From Cercis canadensis (Eukaryota > Streptophyta > Magnoliopsida > Fabales > Fabaceae), in the NCBI GenBank assembly GCA_003255065.1, contig QAOA01001229.1, positions 294,500 through 358,499 on the forward strand: a stretch of DNA of 64,000 nt. The letters run 5' to 3'. The notes under the pieces are model-generated. The model searched no databases. It had not been told where the DNA came from and saw only the letters and a program-made list of their open reading frames with translations. The position numbers were made by a program, and so were the translations under genes. Below, piece after piece: positions 36,612-48,300 of the stretch; position 1 is the first letter of the stretch, and each line of letters opens with the position of its first letter.

Positions 36612-39600
36612 ATGGAAACATCATTTGCGAGGGAATCGCTTTCATCGAGTATTGGAAATTCTGCTGAGCTTGAGGGCAATCTCACACTCGGCGATAAGCT
36701 AAAGACTTTTAAAAGTTCCAACTTTGATCCAAATGCCTATGTCACTTCCAAATCCCGTAGCATGAACGAGAAGGTTTCTCTCTTCCCCTCTTAATTTCTC
36801 TTCATTTCTCTGTCTGCCAGTAAATTTGGATTCTCATATATATATATATGGATTACATTAAAGATTCGGAGAAATGTATGCTTCATGAACTTTTTTATTG
36901 ATCATGCTTGTAACTGTAATGAACCGAAAAATGTCAGCTTTCTAGTTTTCTTTGCCACTATGATCAGTACCATGTTAGAACAAAAGTTGGGAAAACACAA
37001 TGTTCTCCTAGGTAGTTTGGCGCACTTAAATTTGAGCATGGAATTGTGTGACAGGAAATTTACCCCCTTTTTTTTATGAATAATGTGGTTAAACTCTTCT
37101 GCTTGCATTGTTTACAGGAGATAAGACACTTGTGTGCTTACCTTGTTGAGCTGAAAAAAGCATCTGCAGAAGAAATGCGCCAGAGTGTCCTTGCAAATTA
37201 TTCAGCATTCATACGGTGAGCACATAATTTTACTTTTACAGGTGCCAATAACATATCTCACCTAAGAACATTTATTTTCAGTTTCAGATTCTTGTAGGAA
37301 CCATGATCTCAAGTTACCAAGGTATCCAGAATTTGAAGATGGATTTAGTTAATGAATTTAATTATGATCTGAAGATCAATCCAGTGCTTTCTCTTTCAAT
37401 AGTCCTTTGACTGCAGATTGCATTATTGTCAACATGGATAGTACTTTAGACTAGTTAGTCAATTGGGACTCTAATACCATGTCAAAGAACTACCTCACCT
37501 AAAAATTTAAGGTTTAAGCGAGGAACTGAGAAGGGTTTTTGTAATCCCAACAAATATGATGATCTATTATATTTATTAAGTTCCTGATTGCCTAAAGATA
37601 AACACATTGGTACTAGTATCTGAAAATCATGGTATGTGACAAAGCTATCTCTATAATGTTTATATGCAGCACATCCAAAGAGATTTCAGACCTTGAGGGG
37701 GAGCTGCTTTCCATGAGAAATCTGCTATCCACCCAAGCTGCTTTAGTCCAAGGTTTAGCAGAAGGTTGTCAGCTTGGTTCCTTAATTCCTGGAAGCGAAG
37801 ATTCAGATATGGAGGACACATTAGATGAGAAAACAGATATGACCAAGACAGAAAATTGGCTAATAGGATTTTTTGAAACGCTTGAAGTTCTATTGGCAGA
37901 GAAAAGAGTGGATGAAGCCATGGCTGCCTTGGATGAAGGAGAAAGCATGGCAGAAGAAATTAGCGAGCGGAGAACTTTGAGTCCAACTACATTCCTCACA
38001 TTGCAAGCTGCCATTACTCAACAGAGACAAAAATTAGCTGATCAACTAGCAGAAACCATTTGCCAGCCTTCAACTCGTGGCGCTGAGCTTCGCTCATCTG
38101 CAATAGCTTTGAAGAAGCTCGGGGATGGTCCTCGTGCCCATACATTATTGCTTAATTCTCACCAAGGAAAGTTGAAGCGTGCCCGGAATATTCTTCGCTC
38201 AACCTTAAATGGTGCAGCATTCACTGCTACCCTTTCACAGCTTGTATTTTCAACCATTGCACAAGCAGCAACTGATTCTTTGACAGTGTTTGGTGAAGAA
38301 GAGCCTGCATATACTTCTGAGCTAGTAACTTGGGCTGTAAGGCAGACTCGGGATTTTGCTCTTCTCCTTAAGAAGAATGTCCTAGCCTCAACGGCAGCTG
38401 CAGGGGGACTCAGAGTTGCATCTGAGTGTGTGCACCTTTGCTTGAGTCACTGTTATGTGTTAGAAAGTCGCGGACTGGCCCTTTCCCCTGTCTTGTTAAA
38501 ACTGTTTAGGCCCTTTGTTGAGCAAGCATTGAACACAAACTTCAAAAGAATTGAACATAGTAGTGCTGCACTGGCTGCTGCAGATGATTGGTTGCTTGCT
38601 TATACACCAACTAACAAGCTTTCAAGCTCACACTCAGCTTCCTCTTTGAGCAATTCTAGTATACTCCAACCAAAACTTTCAAGCAGTGCTCATAAATTCA
38701 ACTCAATGGTTCAGGTGATTACCTCTTGTGTCTCTTTTTCAGAGCTATCCCTGCTTCATTTAAGAAGAGTTTTTCAGCATTATTTCACCATTATTTGCTT
38801 CTGAAAGTTTAAAATCATCAATGAAAGCTTCTCATCTCATTAGCTTAATATGTCTATTTTCTATATATGCTTAATTGAACTTTGTAATGTTCGAATGTAG
38901 GAGCTTTTCGAAGATGTAGGACCTCTTGAAAGTCTACAGTTGGATGTTCTTGCATATGATGGTCTTCTACAAGTGTTCAACTCCTATGTCAATTTGTTAG
39001 TAAATGCTTTACCAGCGGAAACTGAGAACCTGGAAGGTTCCGGGTCAAAAATTGTTAAGATTGCTGACACTGAAACACAACAGGTAGCATTGCTGGCTAA
39101 TGCATTATTATTAGCAGATGAAATGCTCCCACGTGCTGTCGCGAAGCTTTCACAAAGCACCAGAGGTGATGATTCCCATAAAAGAGACAAGCAACCACGG
39201 GTTCCAGAACAGAGGGAAGTGAAGAAAAGGCTTCAACGTGAAGTTGATGGCCTGCGAGATAGCTTCTGCCGGCAACATGCTCTTGAACTCATCTTCACAG
39301 AAGAAGGGTATGCTCGTGTGAATGCATCAATGTATTTGACTTTGGATGGAAATGTAGAGGAGCCTGAATGGTTTCCTTCTCCAATTTTTCAGGTAATATT
39401 TCTAGTACGAGTTTGTCTTTGATTAAGAAAGATGTTCTCCAATTTTTCAGGTAATATTTCTAGTAAGAGTCTGTATTTGATTAAGAAAGATGCTTCCTCT
39501 GGTGCTTTATAATGCTTGACAAGCAAGAAATTGTTGACCTGCCCCCTTTCCCAACCCCACATAACCTTTTATAACTGATTACTTCTCCACTTGCTATCTA

Positions 39601-40515
39601 TTTTGAATACCTATTAGGCTTTATGTGTATGATTTACTCTTGAATCTGTATACTTTCTCGTCATTTAAAGCTCAGATACTTGCTTTTGTCCACAACGTAA
39701 GTAATTCTCAACAGGTTGATCACTTATTGCAATCTTCAGGAACTGTTTTTAAAGCTTACCCGAATAGCAAGCATTGCATCAGATTTGTTTGTGGGAAGGG
39801 AAAGGTTTGTTACTATTTTATTAATGAGACTCGCAGAAGCAGTGATCTTGTTTCTTTCTGATGATCAAACCTTCTGGGAAGAGATAGAAGCAGCTCCTTT
39901 AGGTCCTCTTGGCATTCAACAGGTATTTCAATGGCATCCTTTGTAGTTTTATGTTATTTCAAGATTCACTGAACACTTAAATTTAATGATTATGCTTATG
40001 ATAAGTAAAAGTCACTCACACAAGGCAATTCCAAATTCATCATTTATCTGATAATATGTGCAGTTTTATTTGGATATGCAATTTGTGATTCTATTTTCAA
40101 ACCAAGGCCGTTACTTATCTCGTCATCTGCATCAAGTTATCACAACCATAATTGGTAGGGCTATGGACGCTTTTGCCACTTCCGGGCTAGATCCTCAGAG
40201 GTACATCTATCTAGCAGAAAAGAACATACATTTATAAATCTTCATTTTAATCTCAGAGAACAAGGGTGATTTGTCTCTAAATGTGTCATATAATTACTTT
40301 ATAATCAAATTAATTGTCTTTGTTATCTACTCCTTCATACTAAAAACCTTGGCTATTGCAGAGTCTTGCCAGAAGAAGAATGGTTTGTCGATGTTGCTCA
40401 AATAGCTATGAAGATGTTAACTGGGAAAGCCACCTTTAGCAATACAGAGCGAGATGTCACGAGCCCAACTGCATCTGTATCTGCGGCATCATTCCACTCT
40501 CATGGTAGTAACTAG
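36612..40515 (+). CDS. EXO84: Exocyst complex component EXO84 (EXO84A/B-like)
   Basis: Seven exons: 36612-36773, 37118-37215, 37670-38714, 38901-39392, 39740-39922, 40064-40200 and 40362-40515; all junctions are GT-AG and in phase; 756 residues, matching plant EXO84A/B (about 750). The conserved N-terminal region (FDPNAYVTSKS...LVELKKASAEEM...AFIRTSKEISDLEGEL) is the Vps51-like coiled-coil part. The central and C-terminal helical region (from about residue 150, ending EEEWFVDVAQIAMKMLTG) is the EXO84 helical-bundle part. Family role: subunit of the exocyst, which tethers Golgi-derived vesicles to the plasma membrane in polarised secretion and cell-plate formation. The donor of exon 4 is duplicated in tandem 57 bases downstream (see findings). 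The Arabidopsis paralogue assignment (A versus B) is uncertain; exon 1 wording favours A. Confidence 0.94.
39378..39491 (+). repeat. 57-bp tandem duplication spanning a splice donor
   Basis: 39378-39434 and 39435-39491 are near-identical. Each contains the sequence TTCTCCAATTTTTCAG followed by GTAATATTTCTAGTA, that is the last exon-4 bases plus the intron donor. The second copy differs by a few substitutions. If the second donor were used, the inserted 57 bases would add a TGA within 10 codons. Confidence 0.9.
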
Positions 40516-42301
40516 AGTTCATTCACTCATCAGTCTCAGCATATTGTAGAGAGCACATGGGAAAGAAGCAATTGAAGAGAAACCATCATGTATTATCATC
40601 TACCTTACTACTTGATTACTTAAATGGCGAAGATTTCTCACACTTAACTGATGCCTGTTATTGGTGCTTTTCAGGTTTCAACATTTAAATCTGAACTGAT
40701 GAATTGCATCACATCAATGTGGATTCCCAGACCTGTGTCTCATACATTGCTTGTATGAGTAATGGATGCAGCAGATCAAGTTCTCACCTTTTTCGGCCAT
40801 ACTATGTTGTTGGCCTTAGTTGATTTTTGAATCCTAGCAAAATTGAGATGAAATGAGAATTTGCAAACCAAAATGCTGGGGCTTCAGGTTTTGGATTCAT
40901 TACGGCTACTTGTATATTACTTTGTCAATTGTAAGCATAGTTCAGTGATTAATTTATAATTTTTCTGTCACTATGTTTATTTTAATTTGGATGCCAACTG
41001 ATTTGTCTTCAATAAGGAGTAATAAATTAAGGATTGCAATTTTGAGAATCAATAAGAGTTCTTTCACCTGAATATTACATTTTGACAATTTATTTACTTC
41101 ATTATTATAGTTTCAAAACTATTTATCTTATTATTATTATTTTAAAATAATTGTCATTAGGTGGGGGCCGTGGGGCCTATTGGACACGCCCTATGTCCTT
41201 GCAAAAAAAGATATGGGACTTTGTAGGTGGAGCCCATCAAACATACCTATGTCATGCGGTGTTTTCTTTGAGAACATGTCACAAGACATGTGGCGTGTCC
41301 GGTGGGCCTTACCTGTTGACATTTATTTTTTAAAATAAAAAATTATAATATTAAAGTAAATAACTTTTGAAACTACAATAATAAGATAAATAAATTGTCA
41401 AAATAGAATATTCAGGTCAAAAGTCCAATCAACAAACATGGAATTTTTTTGTTTGAAAAAAAAGGCCAACAAGAACCCTCAAAATTGGTGATTCAAATGG
41501 GGATTTGATATTGTTTAAAAGCATCTAAGATTTTACTTTCTCGTACTACGTGGATTTGTGATTCTTTTTATAAAGATGTTAGCTTACAAGGTAACATTGT
41601 CTATGATACACCATTGGTACTCGAAATTGCAATAATATGTATAAAGTTTATAAACAATGACACATGCTGTGGAAGTCTGGAGAGCAGACATGGTTTCTAA
41701 ATTCAAAACCCTATTGGAATTTCAATTTTTGGACAGAGATTAGTCCTTGGAGTGCATAAAATTGCAAAAAGGAAGAGTCTTCTGAAGCACATGGAACTTG
41801 GTAGAGGAAGAATATTATTATAAGAAGCTGAAAGTTAACTAGTTAAGTAACTCCAAAAAGAGAAACTTCCTATGTGCCTCACCACTGGACTTCAATCGCC
41901 GGCAGCTCAAACCAAACCATGTGGTTGGCGAACTGTCATTTTTTTCCAACTGCTATATAGCAATAGCAGTTGCTCAACAGAGGACTTCTACATCTCATGA
42001 GAAGGACAAAGATTTAGTTTAATACTAAAAAATTGTTGGGGCACGAGATTGATGCCGCTTATCCAGATAATCAAATGGGCCAGTCTTTGAAATCTATGAC
42101 TCAAAGCATTATTAAGGACATACATGACCCAGAAACAGATATGCTTTTTAGCATTACAAATCTAAAAGGGAAAAAGGTGACCAAAAAGAAAAAGTTAGAT
42201 CTCTGATCAATACTAGCTGTTGATATTTGCGTCCAGTGAAATGTTTGTCAAAATGAAATCCAAGCCCATTTCCATTCCAAAATTGTGTTACTTTCTTTAG
42301 T
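40516..42301. other. Intergenic between EXO84 and the LRR gene
   Basis: The 3' untranslated region of EXO84 extends to about 41000. A fold-back element occupies about 41061-41423. The LRR promoter should lie in 41430-42301; I see no reliable TATA position. Confidence 0.6.
41061..41423. mobile_element. Fold-back MITE with long inverted arms (about 360 bp)
   Basis: The left arm from 41062 (TTTCACCTGAATATTACATT...) pairs with the complement of the right arm ending at 41421 (TTTGACCTGAATATTCTATT...). Pairing continues about 100 bases through AT-rich sequence, then through a GC-richer section containing GGACACGCC on both arms, so nearly the whole element can form one hairpin. No clear target duplication. 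There is no coding capacity; the 60-codon frame inside is chance. Confidence 0.75.
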
Positions 42302-44218
42302 ATGGGTTGTCCGCTGCTGCTGCAGGTAGTTGCAGTACTATTTACAGCGATCACATTTGGAGAAATCAGGACAAGTGCTGCTGAGTGTAGTCCTGATGAC
42401 TTGGAAGCATTGATGAGTTTAAAGAATGAAATTCAAAGGGATACATCTGGCCGCCTCGCAAAATGGGTTGGTGAGAGCTGCTGTGAGTGGGAAGGCGTTG
42501 TGTGTGAAAATGCAAGTGGTAGGGTGACAGAGATTCATCTTCCTGGATTCATTTCCACAGATAAAGATCTCTATCAATCCGAGATGACGGGCTGGCTTTC
42601 GCCTTCCATAACGCTCCTCTCCTCTCTTGAAATCATTGATCTTGGTGGTTTAATTGGTCTCAGTGGAACAATTCCACAAGCCATTGGCGTTCACCTGCCA
42701 AAGCTCCAAAAGCTCTTCCTCTATGGCAACAATCTAACTGGTCCAGTACCAGAAAGCATCACTGAGCTGTCAAACCTCCAAGAACTGCATCTGCATGAAA
42801 ATAGACTATCTGGGTCGATCCCTTCAAGCCTCGGGAGCCTCAAAAATCTGCAAAGGCTGCTGCTTTATTCAAATCACTTCTCAGGTACCTTACCAGACTC
42901 ACTAGGGAATCTGACAAATTTGGTAGAATTGGATATTCATAGCAACTCTCTAACTGGTAATATACCAGATAAATTTGGTGAGATGCAGGCTCTAGAAAAG
43001 CTTGATCTTTCAAACAATCTGTTTAGCGGGAAAATCCCTTCTTCAATAACTAATTTAACTGCCATTTCAGTTATGTACATGGACACCAATTATCTTGAGG
43101 GAACCATCCCATTTCCCTCAAGATCTGGTGAAATGCCTTCATTGGGATTCTTAAGGCTCAATGATAACCATATAACTGGAAATATACCTTCCAATTTGGG
43201 TTATTTGGTATCTCTCCAAAGGGTTTCATTATCAAACAACAAGTTTGAAGGAGCCTTACCTTCAAGTTTGGGCAATCTGCGCTCTTTGACAGAGCTTTAT
43301 CTCAGTGGGAACTTGTTATCTGGCCAAATACCAAAATCAATAGGCCAACTTTCTCAGCTCTTGATGTTGAATATCTCTAACAATTTGCTTCAAGGGCCAC
43401 TACCTGAAGAGATTTCTTCCCTTCAAAATCTTCAAACTCTTGATCTTTCTTTCAACCCTCTGAACCTCTCTGCCATCCCAAAATGGCTAACAGAATTGCC
43501 ATCACTTTCAAAAATTCACCTTGCAGGGTGTGGAATTGAGGGCCAAATTCCAGACTTGTTCCAAACATCTCTTAGTTCAATACAGGAACTGGACTTATCA
43601 GTCAACAATCTCAATGGAAGCATCCCAGCATGGCTAGGAAGCCTCAACCAACTCTACTTGTTAAATCTCTCAAGGAATTCACTAGAGTCTTTCATCCCTG
43701 ATTCCGTCATAAAATTGCGCAATTTGGGTGTTCTTGATCTTCACTCAAATAAGCTAACAGGCTCCATGACTCAAACCATTTCTGGGGGATCACTAACATA
43801 TGTTGATCTTTCTGATAATAGTTTCTCAAGTGGAGTTGAGGAAATTGGTACAGGATCACAATACATTCAGTATCTGAATTTGTCTCACAACTTTCTGAAA
43901 GGTGGATTACCAAGTTCCATTGGGAAATTGAAATCATTGCATAGTTTGGATTTGAGCTTCAATGAATTAGCCTCCAACTTGCCAGAGACGTTGGCAAATT
44001 TAACCTCTTTAGAGACCCTCAAGCTGCAGAAGAATCATTTTACAGGTAATATACCCAATGAATTACTTAAGTTGACAAAGCTAAGGGAATTGAATTTATC
44101 AGACAATTCTCTTGAAGGGGAAATTCCTGAGGGTAAACCACTGATAGACTTTCCTAGAAGCTCTTATGCTGGTAACACAGGTTTATGTGGGAAGCCTCTC
44201 TTTCCCTGCAGACTTTGA
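42302..44218 (+). CDS. Secreted leucine-rich repeat protein without kinase or membrane helix
   Basis: A single exon of 638 residues, with the start at the first ATG, giving a signal peptide of about 27 residues. The LRRNT_2 cap follows (SPDDLEALMSLK...CCEWEGVVC). Then about twenty plant extracellular-type LRRs (LxxLxxLxLxxNxLxGxIP), with a slightly irregular island around residues 255-275. A short C-terminal cap ends GNTGLCGKPLFPCRL. There is no transmembrane segment or kinase before the TGA, and the downstream sequence carries none in any frame that I can see. It resembles DRT100-like/At5g23400-type soluble LRR proteins and the ectodomains of RLPs. Many N-x-S/T sites. Likely role: apoplastic or wall protein, possibly a ligand-binding or inhibitor protein; the specific role is unknown. 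Confidence 0.92.
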   Translation: MGCPLLLQVVAVLFTAITFGEIRTSAAECSPDDLEALMSLKNEIQRDTSGRLAKWVGESCCEWEGVVCENASGRVTEIHLPGFISTDKDLYQSEMTGWLSPSITLLSSLEIIDLGGLIGLSGTIPQAIGVHLPKLQKLFLYGNNLTGPVPESITELSNLQELHLHENRLSGSIPSSLGSLKNLQRLLLYSNHFSGTLPDSLGNLTNLVELDIHSNSLTGNIPDKFGEMQALEKLDLSNNLFSGKIPSSITNLTAISVMYMDTNYLEGTIPFPSRSGEMPSLGFLRLNDNHITGNIPSNLGYLVSLQRVSLSNNKFEGALPSSLGNLRSLTELYLSGNLLSGQIPKSIGQLSQLLMLNISNNLLQGPLPEEISSLQNLQTLDLSFNPLNLSAIPKWLTELPSLSKIHLAGCGIEGQIPDLFQTSLSSIQELDLSVNNLNGSIPAWLGSLNQLYLLNLSRNSLESFIPDSVIKLRNLGVLDLHSNKLTGSMTQTISGGSLTYVDLSDNSFSSGVEEIGTGSQYIQYLNLSHNFLKGGLPSSIGKLKSLHSLDLSFNELASNLPETLANLTSLETLKLQKNHFTGNIPNELLKLTKLRELNLSDNSLEGEIPEGKPLIDFPRSSYAGNTGLCGKPLFPCRL

Positions 44219-45330
44219 GGAATGTCAATTGTTATTGGAAACCCAAGAATGCTATTGACTTGGAATGTTATCCAACTCTTCTGGCAATGTATTATTCAGG
44301 AAATTTTGAGTTTCATTTGGCAGAGAACTAAAGAAGTTAGCATTCATTTATTCTTGCTCTTCTTTCTCTTCTTTTGAAGTTGATATTCGCTACCTCTCTC
44401 CCCTTTCCCCTGTTATCTTTGGTTTTTTTAAAAAAATCTTAGTATCTCATATTTCCAAGAGAAAAATTAAAAATATAAAGTGCTCCAAAGGTAGATATGC
44501 AACTCTCATAACAAAGAAAAAGGCCTAATACACCATAATAACACTTGTTACTCTAATTGAATTGGCTAAATATGATATGAACCATATAAAAAAAATTAAA
44601 ATAGACAAGTTACCTTTAAATTAGTCATTTCTATTAGTGTAAATTAACGTAAAACTAAATAGTATACAAATAACATTTTTCCAAAACAAATCTTTAAATC
44701 AAAACCTATTGGTCCACACATAAACGGTCAATCTTTGGTATGGGGGTTTGTATGATTCAATTATGGCAAATAAATTCACTTGTCCTTGCTATGAATATTT
44801 GGATAGCTGGGTTCCCCACATGTTACTATCAACTTTCAAGTCAACCACTCAGGCACACGTTGAAATGGTAAGGCATAACAAAAAGTACTCCCTTCAAATA
44901 AGGTGTTCCATTTCCTGTCAGCCACAGGTTCCCACATGAATGTACCCAAAAGTAGAATTTATAATCTTTACATAGTAAGATAAACTTGTAAAATTTTAGT
45001 CTATATAAAAAAAAATTAAAGTGAATATACTTAAATTCAAATATAAAGTAATATGAAATTAATTAATGCATAATAACATTACTTTTTTTATATATATATT
45101 TGGAACCNCCTCCCTCCCTTTGCAAAGGACGCTTGACCATTATAAGTAGGCCATCCTTCATTGCACGCTTGTTGCCTTTATTATTGGGAGATGACAAGAT
45201 GTTCTACCAACATAACAACGTGCCATTCATTAGCCAAAAATGAAACAACGTACAAACATGCCATAGAAACTTAAATTTTGAAATGACCTTTTTATTAATC
45301 ATAATTCTAAAATTGCAAATATCTTTGCAA
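44219..45330. other. Intergenic between convergent LRR and DUF1336 genes
   Basis: Holds the 3' ends of both genes. AT-rich, with one undetermined base at 45107. No supported gene. Confidence 0.6.
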
Positions 45331-48300
45331 TTATATTAGAGGGGCCTCTTGATTTAACCCCAGTTGCTGGTAATTCATGTAGTCAATGCCATTTAACCTA
45401 ATACAACATAACACCTGCTCTGGCAGCTCCTCTGCTTTGTTCCCCTGTTTTATGAAGCAAACATCAACTAAAGATTAATTAGAGCTTCAAAAAGCCAGCT
45501 TCAATATGTAAGTCGAGATTAATGTTATCTTTACACTAATTAGCTTCATCTGAGCTTGAATGGAAATACTTAAACTTTTTTATGTTAAACTCAGATTTTG
45601 CCAAGTGTGTCGGTGTGAGGCTGATTAGTGTGCAAATAAGAGAAATAACTTGCCTGAATTGTGAGGCCAACGTCTAAGACGCAGATCTTTAGTCTGTCCA
45701 AGAAAGCTTCAAATCCCTTCCTAGAGATATAACTGAATCTATGCATATCCAAATCAATCTCAAAGTAATTTTCACCCTGCAACAAAAAAATCAGTGCTGA
45801 GCTGGCTATAAAGGATTACAAAGCAAACTAGCAAAGTACAATTTTGTGGTTATTCTGTGTCTTCTGTAGCGAAATGACATCACTATAATTTGCGGGCCAT
45901 AGATAAAGGAACCACAAATAATGCATTACGATGCTACCAAAAGGGTACTTCCAATCAACCAGATCAAGGAGCCCACAGAGAAACCTAAATTTTACAGTTC
46001 AAATTTTCCCATGTTCAAAAGCTCAAAAACTGTAGCAGTGAAAAATATGCTGGCTGCGCAAACTGTCATGCAATCGCAGAATGAGATGGACTCAGTCACT
46101 TTATCATGAAAGACATGCATACTGTAACATGCATGCCTGTATTTTTTCATTTCAGGACACACTGAAAAGCAAAATAGACTATTCAACATTAATGGGCATA
46201 TCTAATACCTTAAATGTAGACTCAGAAAAGACAATGGAAAGCATTCACTGAAGACATTAAAGATGGTATCATATGAGGTGAGTAAATGAAAATACAACTA
46301 CCACAGCAGCAGAATTACTGATAGTAATGCACATACGAGTAAACTGTGAAGAGTTTTTCTTTATTTTTTTATTTTTTTTTATTCTCTAAAGTCATTCAAG
46401 CACAGTTCATGATCAAGCAGAAAATCCATAGGTCTATTGAAGGAAACCATTATAGTGAGTCAAACTTACAGTGTAAAACTCATGTTGAGGACGTGAAAGA
46501 ACAGGTTTCTCATTGTAAGCCTGCATAAGCCTTCGTTCTGCTGCACTCAAATGAAGATCTTCTACATTGACAACACGGCCTAATATTTTCAACCTGTCCC
46601 GGAAGGGTACAATTGTATCTACAGGAAAACCTTTTACCTTCTCAACTTCATCATCCATCAATCTCTACAGAAAACACCAACATAAATATTATTTCATCAA
46701 CAACAAAAAGCAAGTCAGCCATATTAACTAAGTAAATGTCCCCCAATTTGACATATAATAACTTGGATTTGGAATATTAATTAGGAATACATGGGAAGGT
46801 TTGGTTACAGCCTACATTATTACTCACCACTCATTTTTTTTTTTTTGGACAATCAAATAACTAATCTTGATAACCCAGCAAAAACAGAGCTAATTGCAAT
46901 TTTGCCGATATTCTTACTCTGATATTTTCTTGAAAGTGCAGTGGAAGTTCCTTAGAGTAACGGTCATTAAGCTTAAAGTACAAGACAAAACTCACTCCTT
47001 CTCCATCCGTTTCACCCTGAAAAAATGTGGCAGGGTAGAGAGGAATCTGAAATCCACAAAAATGCAGCCACAAAAAGATTATTAAGTATATTAAAAAAAT
47101 ATATTGCAAACAAGGATTTAAATTTCTGTTGACAATCTGCCATGGTGAGGTAAAGGTAAATAGGTTAAGGATTAGAATGGAGCTAGAAATCCAATGTTGG
47201 AAAAAGAACAGTTCTCAGCAGAAAAAGTAGAACAAAACCATGCTCGTGGTAAAGTAGGAATACCTGAACATTTACAACGAGTATGGGTGGAAATTTCCCA
47301 GAAGAACTAATAACAGGAAGTTCCACAAACCGTGCTATATGGTCCACTTTTCTTGGAGATAAGAATACATCAACGCCAAATGGGTAATATGCAGCATAGT
47401 TGGAAGCTAAGTCCTTCTTCTTGTCTCTGCCATAAAGAATTTCAATAGCCAAGTCAAACATACTTTTGTCTATGCATATGTATGTAACACATCTAGTTAT
47501 AATTATAGTGTGTTACACATTTATGTATGTATCATGTATTTCTAAAACAAATTATAGACTACTAGCCTTACCTTAAATAATTCTCTCCTCTAACTTTGAA
47601 AGTGCTTGGGTCAATATGTGACCAGCAATCAAGCATTTTCTTATCGACTGGACAAAAAGGTACCTGGGAGCCTGCGATTGGTCTTTGCAGAAGCGTCTTT
47701 GAGGAAACTGAAAACAAGGAAAAAGAACAGAAAAGATAATGACCAAGTGTATGGAATGTCAATGACAAAGACAATGAACAACAATGATAAGAATGCTGTT
47801 TCAAGTATTTTCAACTCACGTAGAGTAGCACTCCCGTGTCCTTCCTTCCATTTAAAGGAAAGTTTTATGGGTGCCTTTTTCCTTGCATTAGGATTAGGAG
47901 GGCTAGAGCTTGATGATCTTCTTTTTTCAACAGAAGGAATGGTAGATGCAAGACATGGCAAACAATTGTTTGGAAGAATCCCACAATTATCCAAAACTCC
48001 ATCCTCCTTGTTGGAGTTTGCATCCACTGAGGAGATATCATCAACAAATACAGCTTGATTTACTTCGTTTATACTTCCATCTCGTTTACTTTGAGAATCA
48101 ATGTCATCCACACCAGAGAATTCCCATGGCTTCTGCACCTGATCAGCAGAAATTCCACGGTTGGCATCTCTTGAAGATGGAAAACTTGTCATGGATCCAC
48201 CTTCAACTCCATTCAGAGATACCATATCTGCAGATATCAATTATATTCAATAATCTGTATTTAAAATGTAAATATGTCTGATCCATCAAAGAGGTGGAAG

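Noticed and set aside
47606..48281. Plus-strand frames of 111-150 codons
   Set aside because: Antisense to exons 3 and 4 of the DUF1336 gene.
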